Source: an uncultured Erythrobacter sp. (lineage in GTDB: Bacteria; Pseudomonadota; Alphaproteobacteria; Sphingomonadales; Sphingomonadaceae). Taken from it: a DNA stretch of 64,000 nt. Position numbers and translations under genes: made by a program. Under the pieces are notes generated by a model, which worked only from the letters and a program-made list of their open reading frames with translations, made no database searches and had not been told where the DNA came from. The stretch's first letter is position 1; every line of letters begins with the position of its first letter. The stretch spans positions 806,001 to 870,000 of the forward strand of contig CANMOQ010000002.1 of the NCBI GenBank assembly GCA_947499505.1, in the 5' to 3' direction. Shown here in pieces: positions 8,985 to 16,080 of the stretch.

Positions 8985-9934
8985 AGTGTCTCCGAAAAAT
9001 GGGTTGCAACCGCGTCGGCGGAGGTCGTGACTGGCCCGATCCGATCATAAAAGTCGAATTGGCTAACATCTTCGAGCCAGAGTTCGCTTTTCTGACCTGG
9101 CACTAGATCATAGAAACGATGAGCACCTTCGGGAATGGCAGCTGCTTCGCTGTGGACCATGAAGAATGGCTGCGAGAGAAGTGGGGCGGTCTGGATGGCG
9201 TTGAAGGTCAGCCAGTCGCGCCAGAAGGCGGGATCGGCCTCGTTGCGCCATTCGGCGATCATCCCGCGATCCGTTTCCGTATAGTATGGCGCTTGGAACA
9301 TGACCGCGCTGTCGTCGGTGATGCTCGCCGCTGGCACGAATCGCGACTCGCCGGTGGCTACATATGCAGCTTGTGCCGCGTCTCCGGCAGACGCCATGCT
9401 CGCCATTCCTTCGGTGCCGCCATAGATGCCGGCAAGGATCTGAGTGTCGTGGAGCCAGGGCGCAACCAGCGATACTGATTTGATGTTCGGGGAGGTCAGC
9501 GCAGCGGTCACCATGTAGCCAGCGCTAGCGCAAATGCCGAGCCCGCCGATCCGGTTGGGATCGGTTTCGGAGCGCGACGCAAGGAAGGCCGCCGCCGCCT
9601 CGATATCGGCAATCTTGAACTGCGGGTTTTCGAATTGGCGGCGATCACCGCCACTCTCACCCCAATTTCGGAAATCGAAGGCAAGCGCTGCATAGCCGCG
9701 ATCGGCCAGTTCCGATGCATAGCGCGAGGCCATCTGCTGGCGCACGGTCATCCACGCGCCCGTTACGACGATCGCCGGCAGTCGGTCGCCTGCTTCGTAA
9801 TCATCCGGCAGGTAAAGATCGCCAACCATCGTCTCACCGCCGCTTTCAAAAGTGACAGGAACCTTGGTCGCGGCGTTGGCCGTACCAGCGAGAGCAGTGG
9901 TTGCGAGTGCTGCTGCTACTGCAAGAGTTTTCAT
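8981..9934 (-). CDS. Exported alpha/beta hydrolase (YcjY/dienelactone-hydrolase-like)
   Basis: The protein is 317 residues with a Sec signal peptide ending in AGTANA near residue 21. The alpha/beta-hydrolase core begins around 45. The oxyanion segment is VTGAWMTV (57-64) and the strand-turn segment is FDFRNWGESGG (87-96). The nucleophile elbow reads GICASAGY (133-140): Cys135 sits in the G-x-C-x-S context known from dienelactone-hydrolase and YcjY relatives, instead of the usual G-x-S-x-G. The late His-like region EGAHRFYDL and DVSQFDFYD near the C-terminus are candidates for the rest of the triad. Substrate unknown. It overlaps the SnoaL gene by 4 bp and is divergent from nothing; the AraC gene lies upstream on the same strand. 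Confidence 0.85.
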   Translation of the reverse strand: MKTLAVAAALATTALAGTANAATKVPVTFESGGETMVGDLYLPDDYEAGDRLPAIVVTGAWMTVRQQMASRYASELADRGYAALAFDFRNWGESGGDRRQFENPQFKIADIEAAAAFLASRSETDPNRIGGLGICASAGYMVTAALTSPNIKSVSLVAPWLHDTQILAGIYGGTEGMASMASAGDAAQAAYVATGESRFVPAASITDDSAVMFQAPYYTETDRGMIAEWRNEADPAFWRDWLTFNAIQTAPLLSQPFFMVHSEAAAIPEGAHRFYDLVPGQKSELWLEDVSQFDFYDRIGPVTTSADAVATHFSETL

Positions 9935-10032
9935 TGTAAATCTCCGTTGATGCGTTCATTCGATGAACAGCTGTCTAAGAGATCGGTTCGACATCCTCTT
10001 GCGCCTACGTCGGAAGTTTTTGAACCAAACTG

Positions 10033-10908
10033 CTATTCGCGATTGCGGAATTGGCGGGGCGTCAGTCCGGTCGCTTGCTTGAAGCTGCGCGAAAAATGCG
10101 CCTGATCCGAGAAACCGCAGCTTAGTGCGATATCGATGAGCGCCTTCGAGCGACTGTCTAGCATCCGGCGGGCCTGTTCCAGTCGATAGGTCATCACGAA
10201 GCGGTGTGGAGTCTGGCCGATAGTGGCCTTGAACAGCCGCGAGAAATGCGCGGGGCTCAATCCTGCGGCATCGGCAAGGTGTTCAACTGTGATGGTACAT
10301 TCATACCTATCGGCAATGTGGTTGAGCACGCGGCCGTATTGTGCCGGGGTAAATCCATTCGAAAAATCGATGCCCTCGGCGCGTTTCTGACCATAGCGAT
10401 CGAGCAGCTGGACGAGAAAAACGCGGCACAAGGACTCGTACACTACCTCGAAGCCGAGCGGGCGGTCGGACAGCGCATTTTTCATTTGCCAGGCGGAGGC
10501 GCACAGATCGGGATCCGATACCTGCGGAACGTCATCAAGTTGCTGCTTTGTTAGCAAGATGCCGAGTTCGGTTTCGGCAAAAGTGCCGAGCCGGTCGGGA
10601 TCGAGCGTAATAACGATGCAATGCGATTTGGCGTGCCAATACCAACCGTTTTCGGTCCCGGCAGGAGTGAGCACCATCTCGTCGATATGATAGGTAAAGT
10701 CGCGATGCTCGCCATTTCGCCAATTCTCGACCCGATGCGGCTTTTCCTGGTAGTTCAGCAACAGGTGATGTTGTTCGAAGATTTCGATCGGCATACCAGC
10801 CGGTTCTGCCTCGAAATACTCGAGGTTGAGGAGATGGGCGGCGCGCGGGCGCAGGACAGCTTGACCTCGTAGAAGAGGCTCGGAAGGATATATGTCTTTG
10901 TAGCGCAT
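10033..10908 (-). CDS. AraC-family transcriptional regulator
   Basis: This is a 291-residue activator-type regulator. The N-terminal part (about 1-170) is a cupin-like sensing domain of the AraC class. The C-terminal 100 residues form the double helix-turn-helix: LADAAGLSPAHFSRLFKATIG followed by the second motif IALSCGFSDQAHFSRSFKQATGLTP and the terminal PRQFR. It lies just upstream of the hydrolase and SnoaL genes on the same strand with about 100 bp between, so it plausibly controls them. No ligand can be inferred. Confidence 0.92.
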   Translation of the reverse strand: MRYKDIYPSEPLLRGQAVLRPRAAHLLNLEYFEAEPAGMPIEIFEQHHLLLNYQEKPHRVENWRNGEHRDFTYHIDEMVLTPAGTENGWYWHAKSHCIVITLDPDRLGTFAETELGILLTKQQLDDVPQVSDPDLCASAWQMKNALSDRPLGFEVVYESLCRVFLVQLLDRYGQKRAEGIDFSNGFTPAQYGRVLNHIADRYECTITVEHLADAAGLSPAHFSRLFKATIGQTPHRFVMTYRLEQARRMLDSRSKALIDIALSCGFSDQAHFSRSFKQATGLTPRQFRNRE

Positions 10909-11064
10909 ACATTTCTGATTTAGAGTAGTGAGGTCTTCGGATCATGGAGACCGCGCGTGGAATTGGGAAGTCTTCGCTCGCTCAATCGCAAAATCTATCT
11001 GAATGAAGTGACAGATGATTGAAAGTGGCGCCGGTTTCCCTTTGTTCAAAGCGTCAGCTAGTGA

Positions 11065-11126
11065 GTCCGCTTTCCAACCCGAAGACCATCGATTGGCGGT
11101 GGGCTAGATTGGGCTGGATAGCGGAC
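11065..11126. repeat. Imperfect palindrome with GTCCGC arms in an empty interval
   Basis: The interval 10909-11271 has no gene I can support. It contains an inverted pair: GTCCGCTTTCCAACCC at 11065-11080 and the near-complement GGGCTGGATAGCGGAC at 11111-11126 (14 of 16 positions pair). The GTCCGC core recurs in other intergenic spots of this window (19214-19226, 27385-27390, and as a variant at 59416-59433), suggesting a dispersed intergenic repeat family. Confidence 0.5.
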
Positions 11127-11271
11127 CTTTCGAGCTCGAGCGGGAGAGCAGAAATGATGGTCAGGACGGTAACGCCCTATCAATTTTTTGTCCGGGATAC
11201 GGATGACGTTGGCTGAACGCCGATATTGGGTATTCAGCATTGCGAGGCTTCCCAGCCATTGGACCTCGCTC

Positions 11272-11724
11272 TCATTCACCACTCATTATGCCGACATCGC
11301 CTTCGGACCACAGATTACTTATGAGCATTTTTGTTATCTGCCAGTTATTACCGACTAACACCAAGGAGACGTCATAGCGGTTTTTCATGAGAAAATGCCG
11401 TTTGCCGTCACCGCCTTCAGGGAAATGCTGGGCCTCCACTAGGGCGTAAAGACAAGCAATATCTCCATCGAACGAGACCCGAGCATTGGTCACACTATGG
11501 GAGGTGATGAATGCCTTAGCAAAGGGGCCAAGCACTTTCTTGGCCGCATCCCTCCCTTCAACAACAGGAAATGTCATTCCCACCTTTGCCCCAGCAGGTG
11601 TGAAATCGATGATGGCATCTTTCGCAAACGCGGAGGCGATGAGCTCGTCGTCGTTCGTGTCCATTCCGTTCGCAAAACGAAGCAGAGCATCAATCACAGC
11701 GATATGCTTATTCGAGTCGACCAT
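11272..11724 (-). CDS. SnoaL-like (NTF2-fold) small protein
   Basis: The protein is 150 residues, cytoplasmic (no signal peptide), with one SnoaL_4/NTF2-like domain over its whole length: an N-terminal helix IDALLRFANGMD, an Asp-rich turn AFAKDAIIDFTPAG, and closing strands KNRYDVSLVLVGNNWQITKM. This fold holds ketosteroid-isomerase-like enzymes and binding proteins, and no reaction can be named. It stands alone, flanked by empty intervals of about 360 and 170 bp. It is the second of three SnoaL-type genes in the window. Confidence 0.85.
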   Translation of the reverse strand: MVDSNKHIAVIDALLRFANGMDTNDDELIASAFAKDAIIDFTPAGAKVGMTFPVVEGRDAAKKVLGPFAKAFITSHSVTNARVSFDGDIACLYALVEAQHFPEGGDGKRHFLMKNRYDVSLVLVGNNWQITKMLISNLWSEGDVGIMSGE

Positions 11725-11896
11725 AATATTTCCTTCCAGTTATCATTATCTTGCTGGGCGAGGCGCAAGAACGCTTTCACGGATCAAGCACGATGCATCT
11801 GCGCGAATACGGCGGTGGTGAAGCCCTACTTATGCACACTTCCTCGATTCGATTGTCGCAACGATCCGAGCAAAACAAGCGCATACTGGCTTAGGT

Positions 11897-12550
11897 CTAC
11901 AGAGCCATCGCAAAAGTCTCCAGAAATTGCGCTGCGGGCGCGCCATTGTTGACGCGGTGATCAAAGCCAAAGCTCACCGGGAGCATTTTTGTCGGATTGC
12001 CTTCGCCGTCAAAACCCCAATGAACGGCTCCTATCGCGAGAAGGGCGCCTTGCCCTGCCGGAATGATGGGCGTGCCGTGCCGGATGTTGCTGAACATGCC
12101 GATATTGCTCACGGTCATCGCCGCGCCACCAAACTCCTCCTGACGAAGCTTCTTCGCCCGCGCGCGCTCGGCCAGGTCGCGGCGGAGCTTGTCGATCTCG
12201 GAAGTCGTCAGGCGGTCCGCATTGCGGATCACAGGCACGCTCAGCGAGCCGTCATTGCCCGCCACCGCGAACCCAATATCGACCTGCGAATAGGTGCGCT
12301 TTTGACCGTCCGCATAGATCGAATTGAAATTTGGGTATCGGCTCACGGATGTGGCGACTGCATGGATGATCGATCCGGTGAGCGTTGGCGCATCGGATTT
12401 CTCAAGGCGTTCGAGCAGCGCGCCTACTTCGATCTCGGCAAACAAGGTGGCGTGGACGTTTTCGGCATAGCTCGCCGACAGCGCCTTGATCGCCATGCGC
12501 TGCATCGCCGGGAATTTGGCATCGGTGTAGGGGGGCTGCGTATCGCTCAC
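11897..12550 (-). CDS. 2-oxoacid dehydrogenase E2 catalytic core without lipoyl domain
   Basis: The protein is 217 residues from a GTG at 12550, whose GTGA overlaps the stop of the E1 beta gene; the frame is open further upstream but those residues do not look coding. It is the C-terminal acyltransferase domain of E2 proteins: FPAMQRMAIKALSASY at 13-28 and DIGFAVAGNDGSLSVPVIRNA at 91-111. It has no lipoyl and no peripheral-subunit-binding domain; the lipoyl domain is a separate gene at 14497. The catalytic motif, normally HRxxDG, reads DHRVNNG (197-203): His198 is present, but Asn202 replaces Asp (codon AAT read directly). This may weaken or change acyl transfer. Last gene of the operon. Confidence 0.88.
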   Translation of the reverse strand: MSDTQPPYTDAKFPAMQRMAIKALSASYAENVHATLFAEIEVGALLERLEKSDAPTLTGSIIHAVATSVSRYPNFNSIYADGQKRTYSQVDIGFAVAGNDGSLSVPVIRNADRLTTSEIDKLRRDLAERARAKKLRQEEFGGAAMTVSNIGMFSNIRHGTPIIPAGQGALLAIGAVHWGFDGEGNPTKMLPVSFGFDHRVNNGAPAAQFLETFAMAL

Positions 12551-13536
12551 GGGGCGGCTTCGGCGGACTGGAATGTGGAGCGGACTGCCGCTTCGATCTC
12601 CGCCGCGCCTGGGACGTAGATTTTCTCCAGATCGCGGTGGAAAGGTACCGGCACATCCGGCGCGGCGACCCGGCGGATCGGTGCCTTGAGGCTGGCGTAG
12701 GCGCGGTCGGCGGCGAGCGCGATCACATCGTTCGCACTGCTGCCTCGGCCGATTGCCTCGCAAGCGACCACCAGCCGCCCGGTCTTGTGCACCGAGGCGA
12801 GCACTGTGTCCTCATCGAGCGGGGCGATGGTCCTCAGATCGACGACCTCCGCCGAAATTCCCTCGTCGGCCAGCACCTTCGCGGCCTGCTGCGCGCGCTT
12901 CACCATCATCGCGGAGGCGACGATGGTCACGTCGCGGCCTTCGCGCACCACGGCCGCCTTGCCCAACGGCACGATCCAGTCCGGATCGTCCGGCACATCG
13001 CCGCGCACGCCGTGATAAAGCGCCATGTGCTCGACCATCAGCACCGGATTGTCGTCCCGGATCGCGGCTTTCATCAGCCCCTTGGCATCTTCTGCCGAGG
13101 CTGGCGCGACGACCTTTACGCCGGGGATGTTCGTAGCCCAGCTGTGGAGGTCATACTGATGGCCATGGTGCGGGCCGACGCCGTATTTCGCGCGTACGAC
13201 CAGCGGTACGCGCGCCGCACCGGCGGAGTAATAGTGCATTGCGCCCGCATCGATCAGCTGCTGCATCACGAGGCCGAGAAATTCCAGGAACATGAGATCG
13301 ACGACCGGCCGCTTGCCCTGCATCGCCGCGCCGACCGCCGCGCCTACGATCGTCCCTTCGGAAATCGGCATGTCGATGACGCGCCCTGCACCGAACTCGG
13401 CAAACAGCCCCTCGGTCGATTTAAGCGGCCCCCCGAACAGGCCCACGTCCTCGCCAAGCACGAAGACGTCCGGGTCGCAGCGCATTTCCTCGGCGATGCC
13501 GGCGACGAGAGCCTGCTGGAATGTCATCCGGGTCAT
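12547..13536 (-). CDS. 2-oxoacid dehydrogenase E1 component, beta subunit
   Basis: This is the beta subunit of a thiamine-diphosphate-dependent decarboxylating dehydrogenase: 329 residues, usual for the family. Motifs seen: the N-terminal VFVLGEDVGLFGG, DMPISEGTIVGAAVGAAMQG, and KYGVGPHHGHQYDLHSWATNIPG (ring-binding region), then the C-terminal transketolase domain ending DVPVPFHRDLEKIYVPGAAEI. It best fits the acetoin/branched-chain-type alpha2beta2 E1 rather than the one-chain pyruvate dehydrogenase. The start overlaps the E1 alpha stop by 4 bp and the stop overlaps E2. Substrate is not decided by sequence. Confidence 0.92.
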   Translation of the reverse strand: MTRMTFQQALVAGIAEEMRCDPDVFVLGEDVGLFGGPLKSTEGLFAEFGAGRVIDMPISEGTIVGAAVGAAMQGKRPVVDLMFLEFLGLVMQQLIDAGAMHYYSAGAARVPLVVRAKYGVGPHHGHQYDLHSWATNIPGVKVVAPASAEDAKGLMKAAIRDDNPVLMVEHMALYHGVRGDVPDDPDWIVPLGKAAVVREGRDVTIVASAMMVKRAQQAAKVLADEGISAEVVDLRTIAPLDEDTVLASVHKTGRLVVACEAIGRGSSANDVIALAADRAYASLKAPIRRVAAPDVPVPFHRDLEKIYVPGAAEIEAAVRSTFQSAEAAP

Positions 13537-14504
13537 GCGCTTGCCTCGGCTGCGTATACGGTGTCGAAGCCGAGATCGTCCTCGTCGGGATTGGGGTCGG
13601 CGAGCGCGGCTGCGAAGGCCGCCTTGATCTGCTCGGTGGCTGTGTCTTCGATCGCCTGCAGCTCTGCGGCGCTGGCGATGCCCTGATCGGTCAGGAAAGC
13701 CGCAAATGCCGCGATCGGATCGCGCGAGCGCCAGCTTTGCACCACATCCTGATCGCGGTAGTCCTCGGCGTCCGAATAGAAATGACCCGCCACGCGGTAG
13801 GTCTTCGCTTCGATCAGGCTTGGCCCCTCACCGGCGCGTGCGCGGGCAATTGCGGTCTGCATCGCGTCCTTGACCGCGAGCACGTCGTTCCCGTCGACTT
13901 CGACGCCCGGCATACCGAAGCCCTGACCGCGCGCGGCAACGCTGCCCGCGACCCCGGTTTCCAGCGGCGTCGAAATCGCGAACTGGTTGTTCTGGCACAC
14001 GAAGACGACGCCCAGCTTCTGCACGGCGGCGAGGTTCATCGCTTCGTGGATGTCGCCCCGGCTCGATCCGCCATCGCCGAACACCGCGACCGCGATATCG
14101 TCGCGCCCGTCAATCTTCGCGGCGAGCGCGGCGCCGGTGGCGTAGCCGACCGGTGGGCCGAGCGATCCGGTGTAAAGTCCGATCAGATTGAATTCGGGCG
14201 GTCCGCAGATATCGTTGCGGTGCCTTCCGCGATTGTAGCCGGTCTTCTTGGCCAGCATGCCGGCAAACAGCCGCCGCAGGTCCGCACCCTTGGCGTAGGA
14301 AGCAATCGGCATGCCGCGATAATGCGGTGCCAGAATATCGGTCGGCCTGAGACCGTGATAGACGCCTGCGGCCACCGCCTCCTCGCCTTCTAGCCCGTGC
14401 CAATGCCCGTCATGCTCGCCGTATATGCGGTCCAGCGTACGCGAGAAGACCATCAGCCGGTGAAGCTCGAGCGAGGTATCGTTGCGCAAGGGCCCGTCAG
14501 ACAT
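13533..14504 (-). CDS. 2-oxoacid dehydrogenase E1 component, alpha subunit
   Basis: This subunit binds thiamine diphosphate and decarboxylates a 2-oxoacid. From the ATG at 14504 (MSDGPLRND) it has 323 residues; this start overlaps the lipoyl gene by 8 bp (ATGTCTGA) and fits the family better than the 13-residue extension. The TDP-binding motif is clear: GDGGSSRGDIHEAMNLAAV beginning near residue 143, ending with NN at 172-173. An HYRGMPI segment near residue 61 matches the conserved active-site region. It forms one tightly overlapping operon with the lipoyl protein, E1 beta and E2 core. An E3 (lipoamide dehydrogenase) gene is not in the window and must be supplied elsewhere. Confidence 0.92.
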   Translation of the reverse strand: MSDGPLRNDTSLELHRLMVFSRTLDRIYGEHDGHWHGLEGEEAVAAGVYHGLRPTDILAPHYRGMPIASYAKGADLRRLFAGMLAKKTGYNRGRHRNDICGPPEFNLIGLYTGSLGPPVGYATGAALAAKIDGRDDIAVAVFGDGGSSRGDIHEAMNLAAVQKLGVVFVCQNNQFAISTPLETGVAGSVAARGQGFGMPGVEVDGNDVLAVKDAMQTAIARARAGEGPSLIEAKTYRVAGHFYSDAEDYRDQDVVQSWRSRDPIAAFAAFLTDQGIASAAELQAIEDTATEQIKAAFAAALADPNPDEDDLGFDTVYAAEASA

Positions 14505-14733
14505 CGATCCGCCCCAGAACTGTGCCGACGGCGATCTCCTCATCGGGTTCGACTAAGATTTCCGACAGCGTCCCGGAAGCCGGGCTCTCGACTTCGAATG
14601 CCGCCTTGTCGGTCATCAGTTCGACGATGACTTCGCCTTCAGCCACAGTGTCACCAACGGCTTTCAGCCACTCGGTAAGTGTAACCTGCGTCACCCCTTC
14701 GCCCACATCGGGGGCCAGGACATCGGTCTTCAT
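14497..14733 (-). CDS. Stand-alone lipoyl-domain protein (detached E2 lipoyl domain)
   Basis: The protein is 78 residues, the size of exactly one lipoyl domain. It starts LAPDVGEGVTQVTLTEWL and has the lipoylation hairpin ELMTDKAAFEVES with the target Lys43. It ends without linker or binding domain. In ordinary complexes this domain is the N-terminal part of E2; here it is encoded alone, immediately before E1 alpha (8 bp overlap) and four genes from the E2 core. The start overlaps the MFS gene stop (ATGA). It would act as the diffusible swinging arm between E1, E2 and E3. Frame and motif are certain; the role is inferred. Confidence 0.9.
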   Translation of the reverse strand: MKTDVLAPDVGEGVTQVTLTEWLKAVGDTVAEGEVIVELMTDKAAFEVESPASGTLSEILVEPDEEIAVGTVLGRIDV

Positions 14734-16037
14734 CGGGCAAACTCCATTGATTGGTCTTGTGGGGGTGCCGCGCGCCGAAGCGCCCGGGCAGCGAGCAGCC
14801 AGAAGATGGCGGCCAAGGTGAAGGCGAGCGGCACAACGAGCAGCGCGTAGCGCAGCGATTCCGCACCGTACCTGTCTGCGAGAAGATCGCTCGATATGCC
14901 CACCAGTAGCGGGCCAAGGCCGAGGCCAATCAGATTGAGCACGAACATGGCAAGTGCCGCTGCAAGCGCACGCATATCCGGTAGCGCTACATTCTGGATC
15001 GCCGCGAGTGCAGGCGCCTGCCAGGCCGACATCATCATGATCGGCAGCACGAGCAGCGCCATCGCGGACGTAATGGTCGAGGCGAGGAAGCCCGCCACCG
15101 ACAGCGGTACGGCAATGATCATCATGATGGCAGGCGCACTCGCATGTGCTCCCGCATCGGATTTCCGCGCGCGGTCGGCGACAAACCCCGCGAGCAGCAC
15201 CGCGACCGCGCCTAGCACGCCAAATGCCGTGCCGAGAAGCAGGCCCACATGCTCGATTGGCAGTTCGAAAGACCGGATCAGAAAAGAAGGGGCCCAGATG
15301 ATCGTCGCGTAGAGGCCCATGCCTGCAAAGGCGATGCCGAGGACGAGGTGGACGAAGGCAGGACTGGCAGCGAGCGTACGCGTCGATTGCCAGAAGGGAA
15401 GCCGTGCATCGCGCTCAGCCTTCTGCTTGCGGCGCGGCTCGGGCATCAGCCACCACAAAACCGGTGCTAGCAGAAGGCCCAACACCCCAGCGGCATAAAA
15501 CACCATTCGCCAGTCAAAGGCGGCGACCAGATATCCGCCACCGAGGAAGGCAACCAGAACGCCCAGCGGTCCGCCCAATTGCATGATAGAAAAAGCACGC
15601 GCGCGGCTTTCTTCGGCGAACAGGTCGGCAAGCAGCGAATGGAGCGGCGGTATCCCGCCTGCCTCCCCTGCAGCCACGCCCATGCGCGCCAGCAGCATCG
15701 CTGCGAAGGAGGATGTGAGACCCGTGACCATCGTCATTCCGCTCCACACGGCGGTCGCGGCGGACAGGATCTTCACCCGGTCGAAGCGATCGGCCAGCCG
15801 AGCCAGCGGGATGCCGAGTGTGGAATAGAGCAGCGAAAAGCCGAGACCCGTCAGCAGACCGATCTGCGTATCCGAAAAGCCAAGCTCGGCTTTGATCGGC
15901 TCTGCCAGAATAGCCATGATCTGGCGGTCGATTAGGTGAAAGAACAGCACCATCATCGCCAATCCCAGCGCAAGGCTGCCTTGCGGCGAGCCAAGCGCGA
16001 GATGGCCACCATCCGCTTCGTTTTTTGCACTACTCAT
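14730..16037 (-). CDS. MFS transporter, spinster-like
   Basis: This is an integral membrane transporter of about 435 residues with 12 predicted TM helices. The first TM reads LGLAMMVLFFHLIDRQIMAIL and is followed by the family motif AELGFSDTQIGLLTGLGFSLLYSTLGIPLARLADRFDR, which is typical of spinster-type MFS proteins that are common beside catabolic genes of sphingomonads. I chose ATG 16037 (MSSAKNEADGG); the frame is also open from 16058, and neither has a strong ribosome site. Its stop overlaps the lipoyl gene, so it is cotranscribed with the dehydrogenase. It probably imports the substrate or exports a product of the pathway; direction is unknown. Confidence 0.9.
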   Translation of the reverse strand: MSSAKNEADGGHLALGSPQGSLALGLAMMVLFFHLIDRQIMAILAEPIKAELGFSDTQIGLLTGLGFSLLYSTLGIPLARLADRFDRVKILSAATAVWSGMTMVTGLTSSFAAMLLARMGVAAGEAGGIPPLHSLLADLFAEESRARAFSIMQLGGPLGVLVAFLGGGYLVAAFDWRMVFYAAGVLGLLLAPVLWWLMPEPRRKQKAERDARLPFWQSTRTLAASPAFVHLVLGIAFAGMGLYATIIWAPSFLIRSFELPIEHVGLLLGTAFGVLGAVAVLLAGFVADRARKSDAGAHASAPAIMMIIAVPLSVAGFLASTITSAMALLVLPIMMMSAWQAPALAAIQNVALPDMRALAAALAMFVLNLIGLGLGPLLVGISSDLLADRYGAESLRYALLVVPLAFTLAAIFWLLAARALRRAAPPQDQSMEFAR

Positions 16038-16080
16038 ACCAGCGGATCCCAGCACCATTCAGCGGTTGAGGCACCGGACC

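Noticed and set aside
12550..12763. N-terminal extension of the E2 core (71 codons)
   Set aside because: Overlaps the E1 beta gene in another frame and is Arg/Pro-rich. The GTG overlapping the E1 beta stop is the better start.
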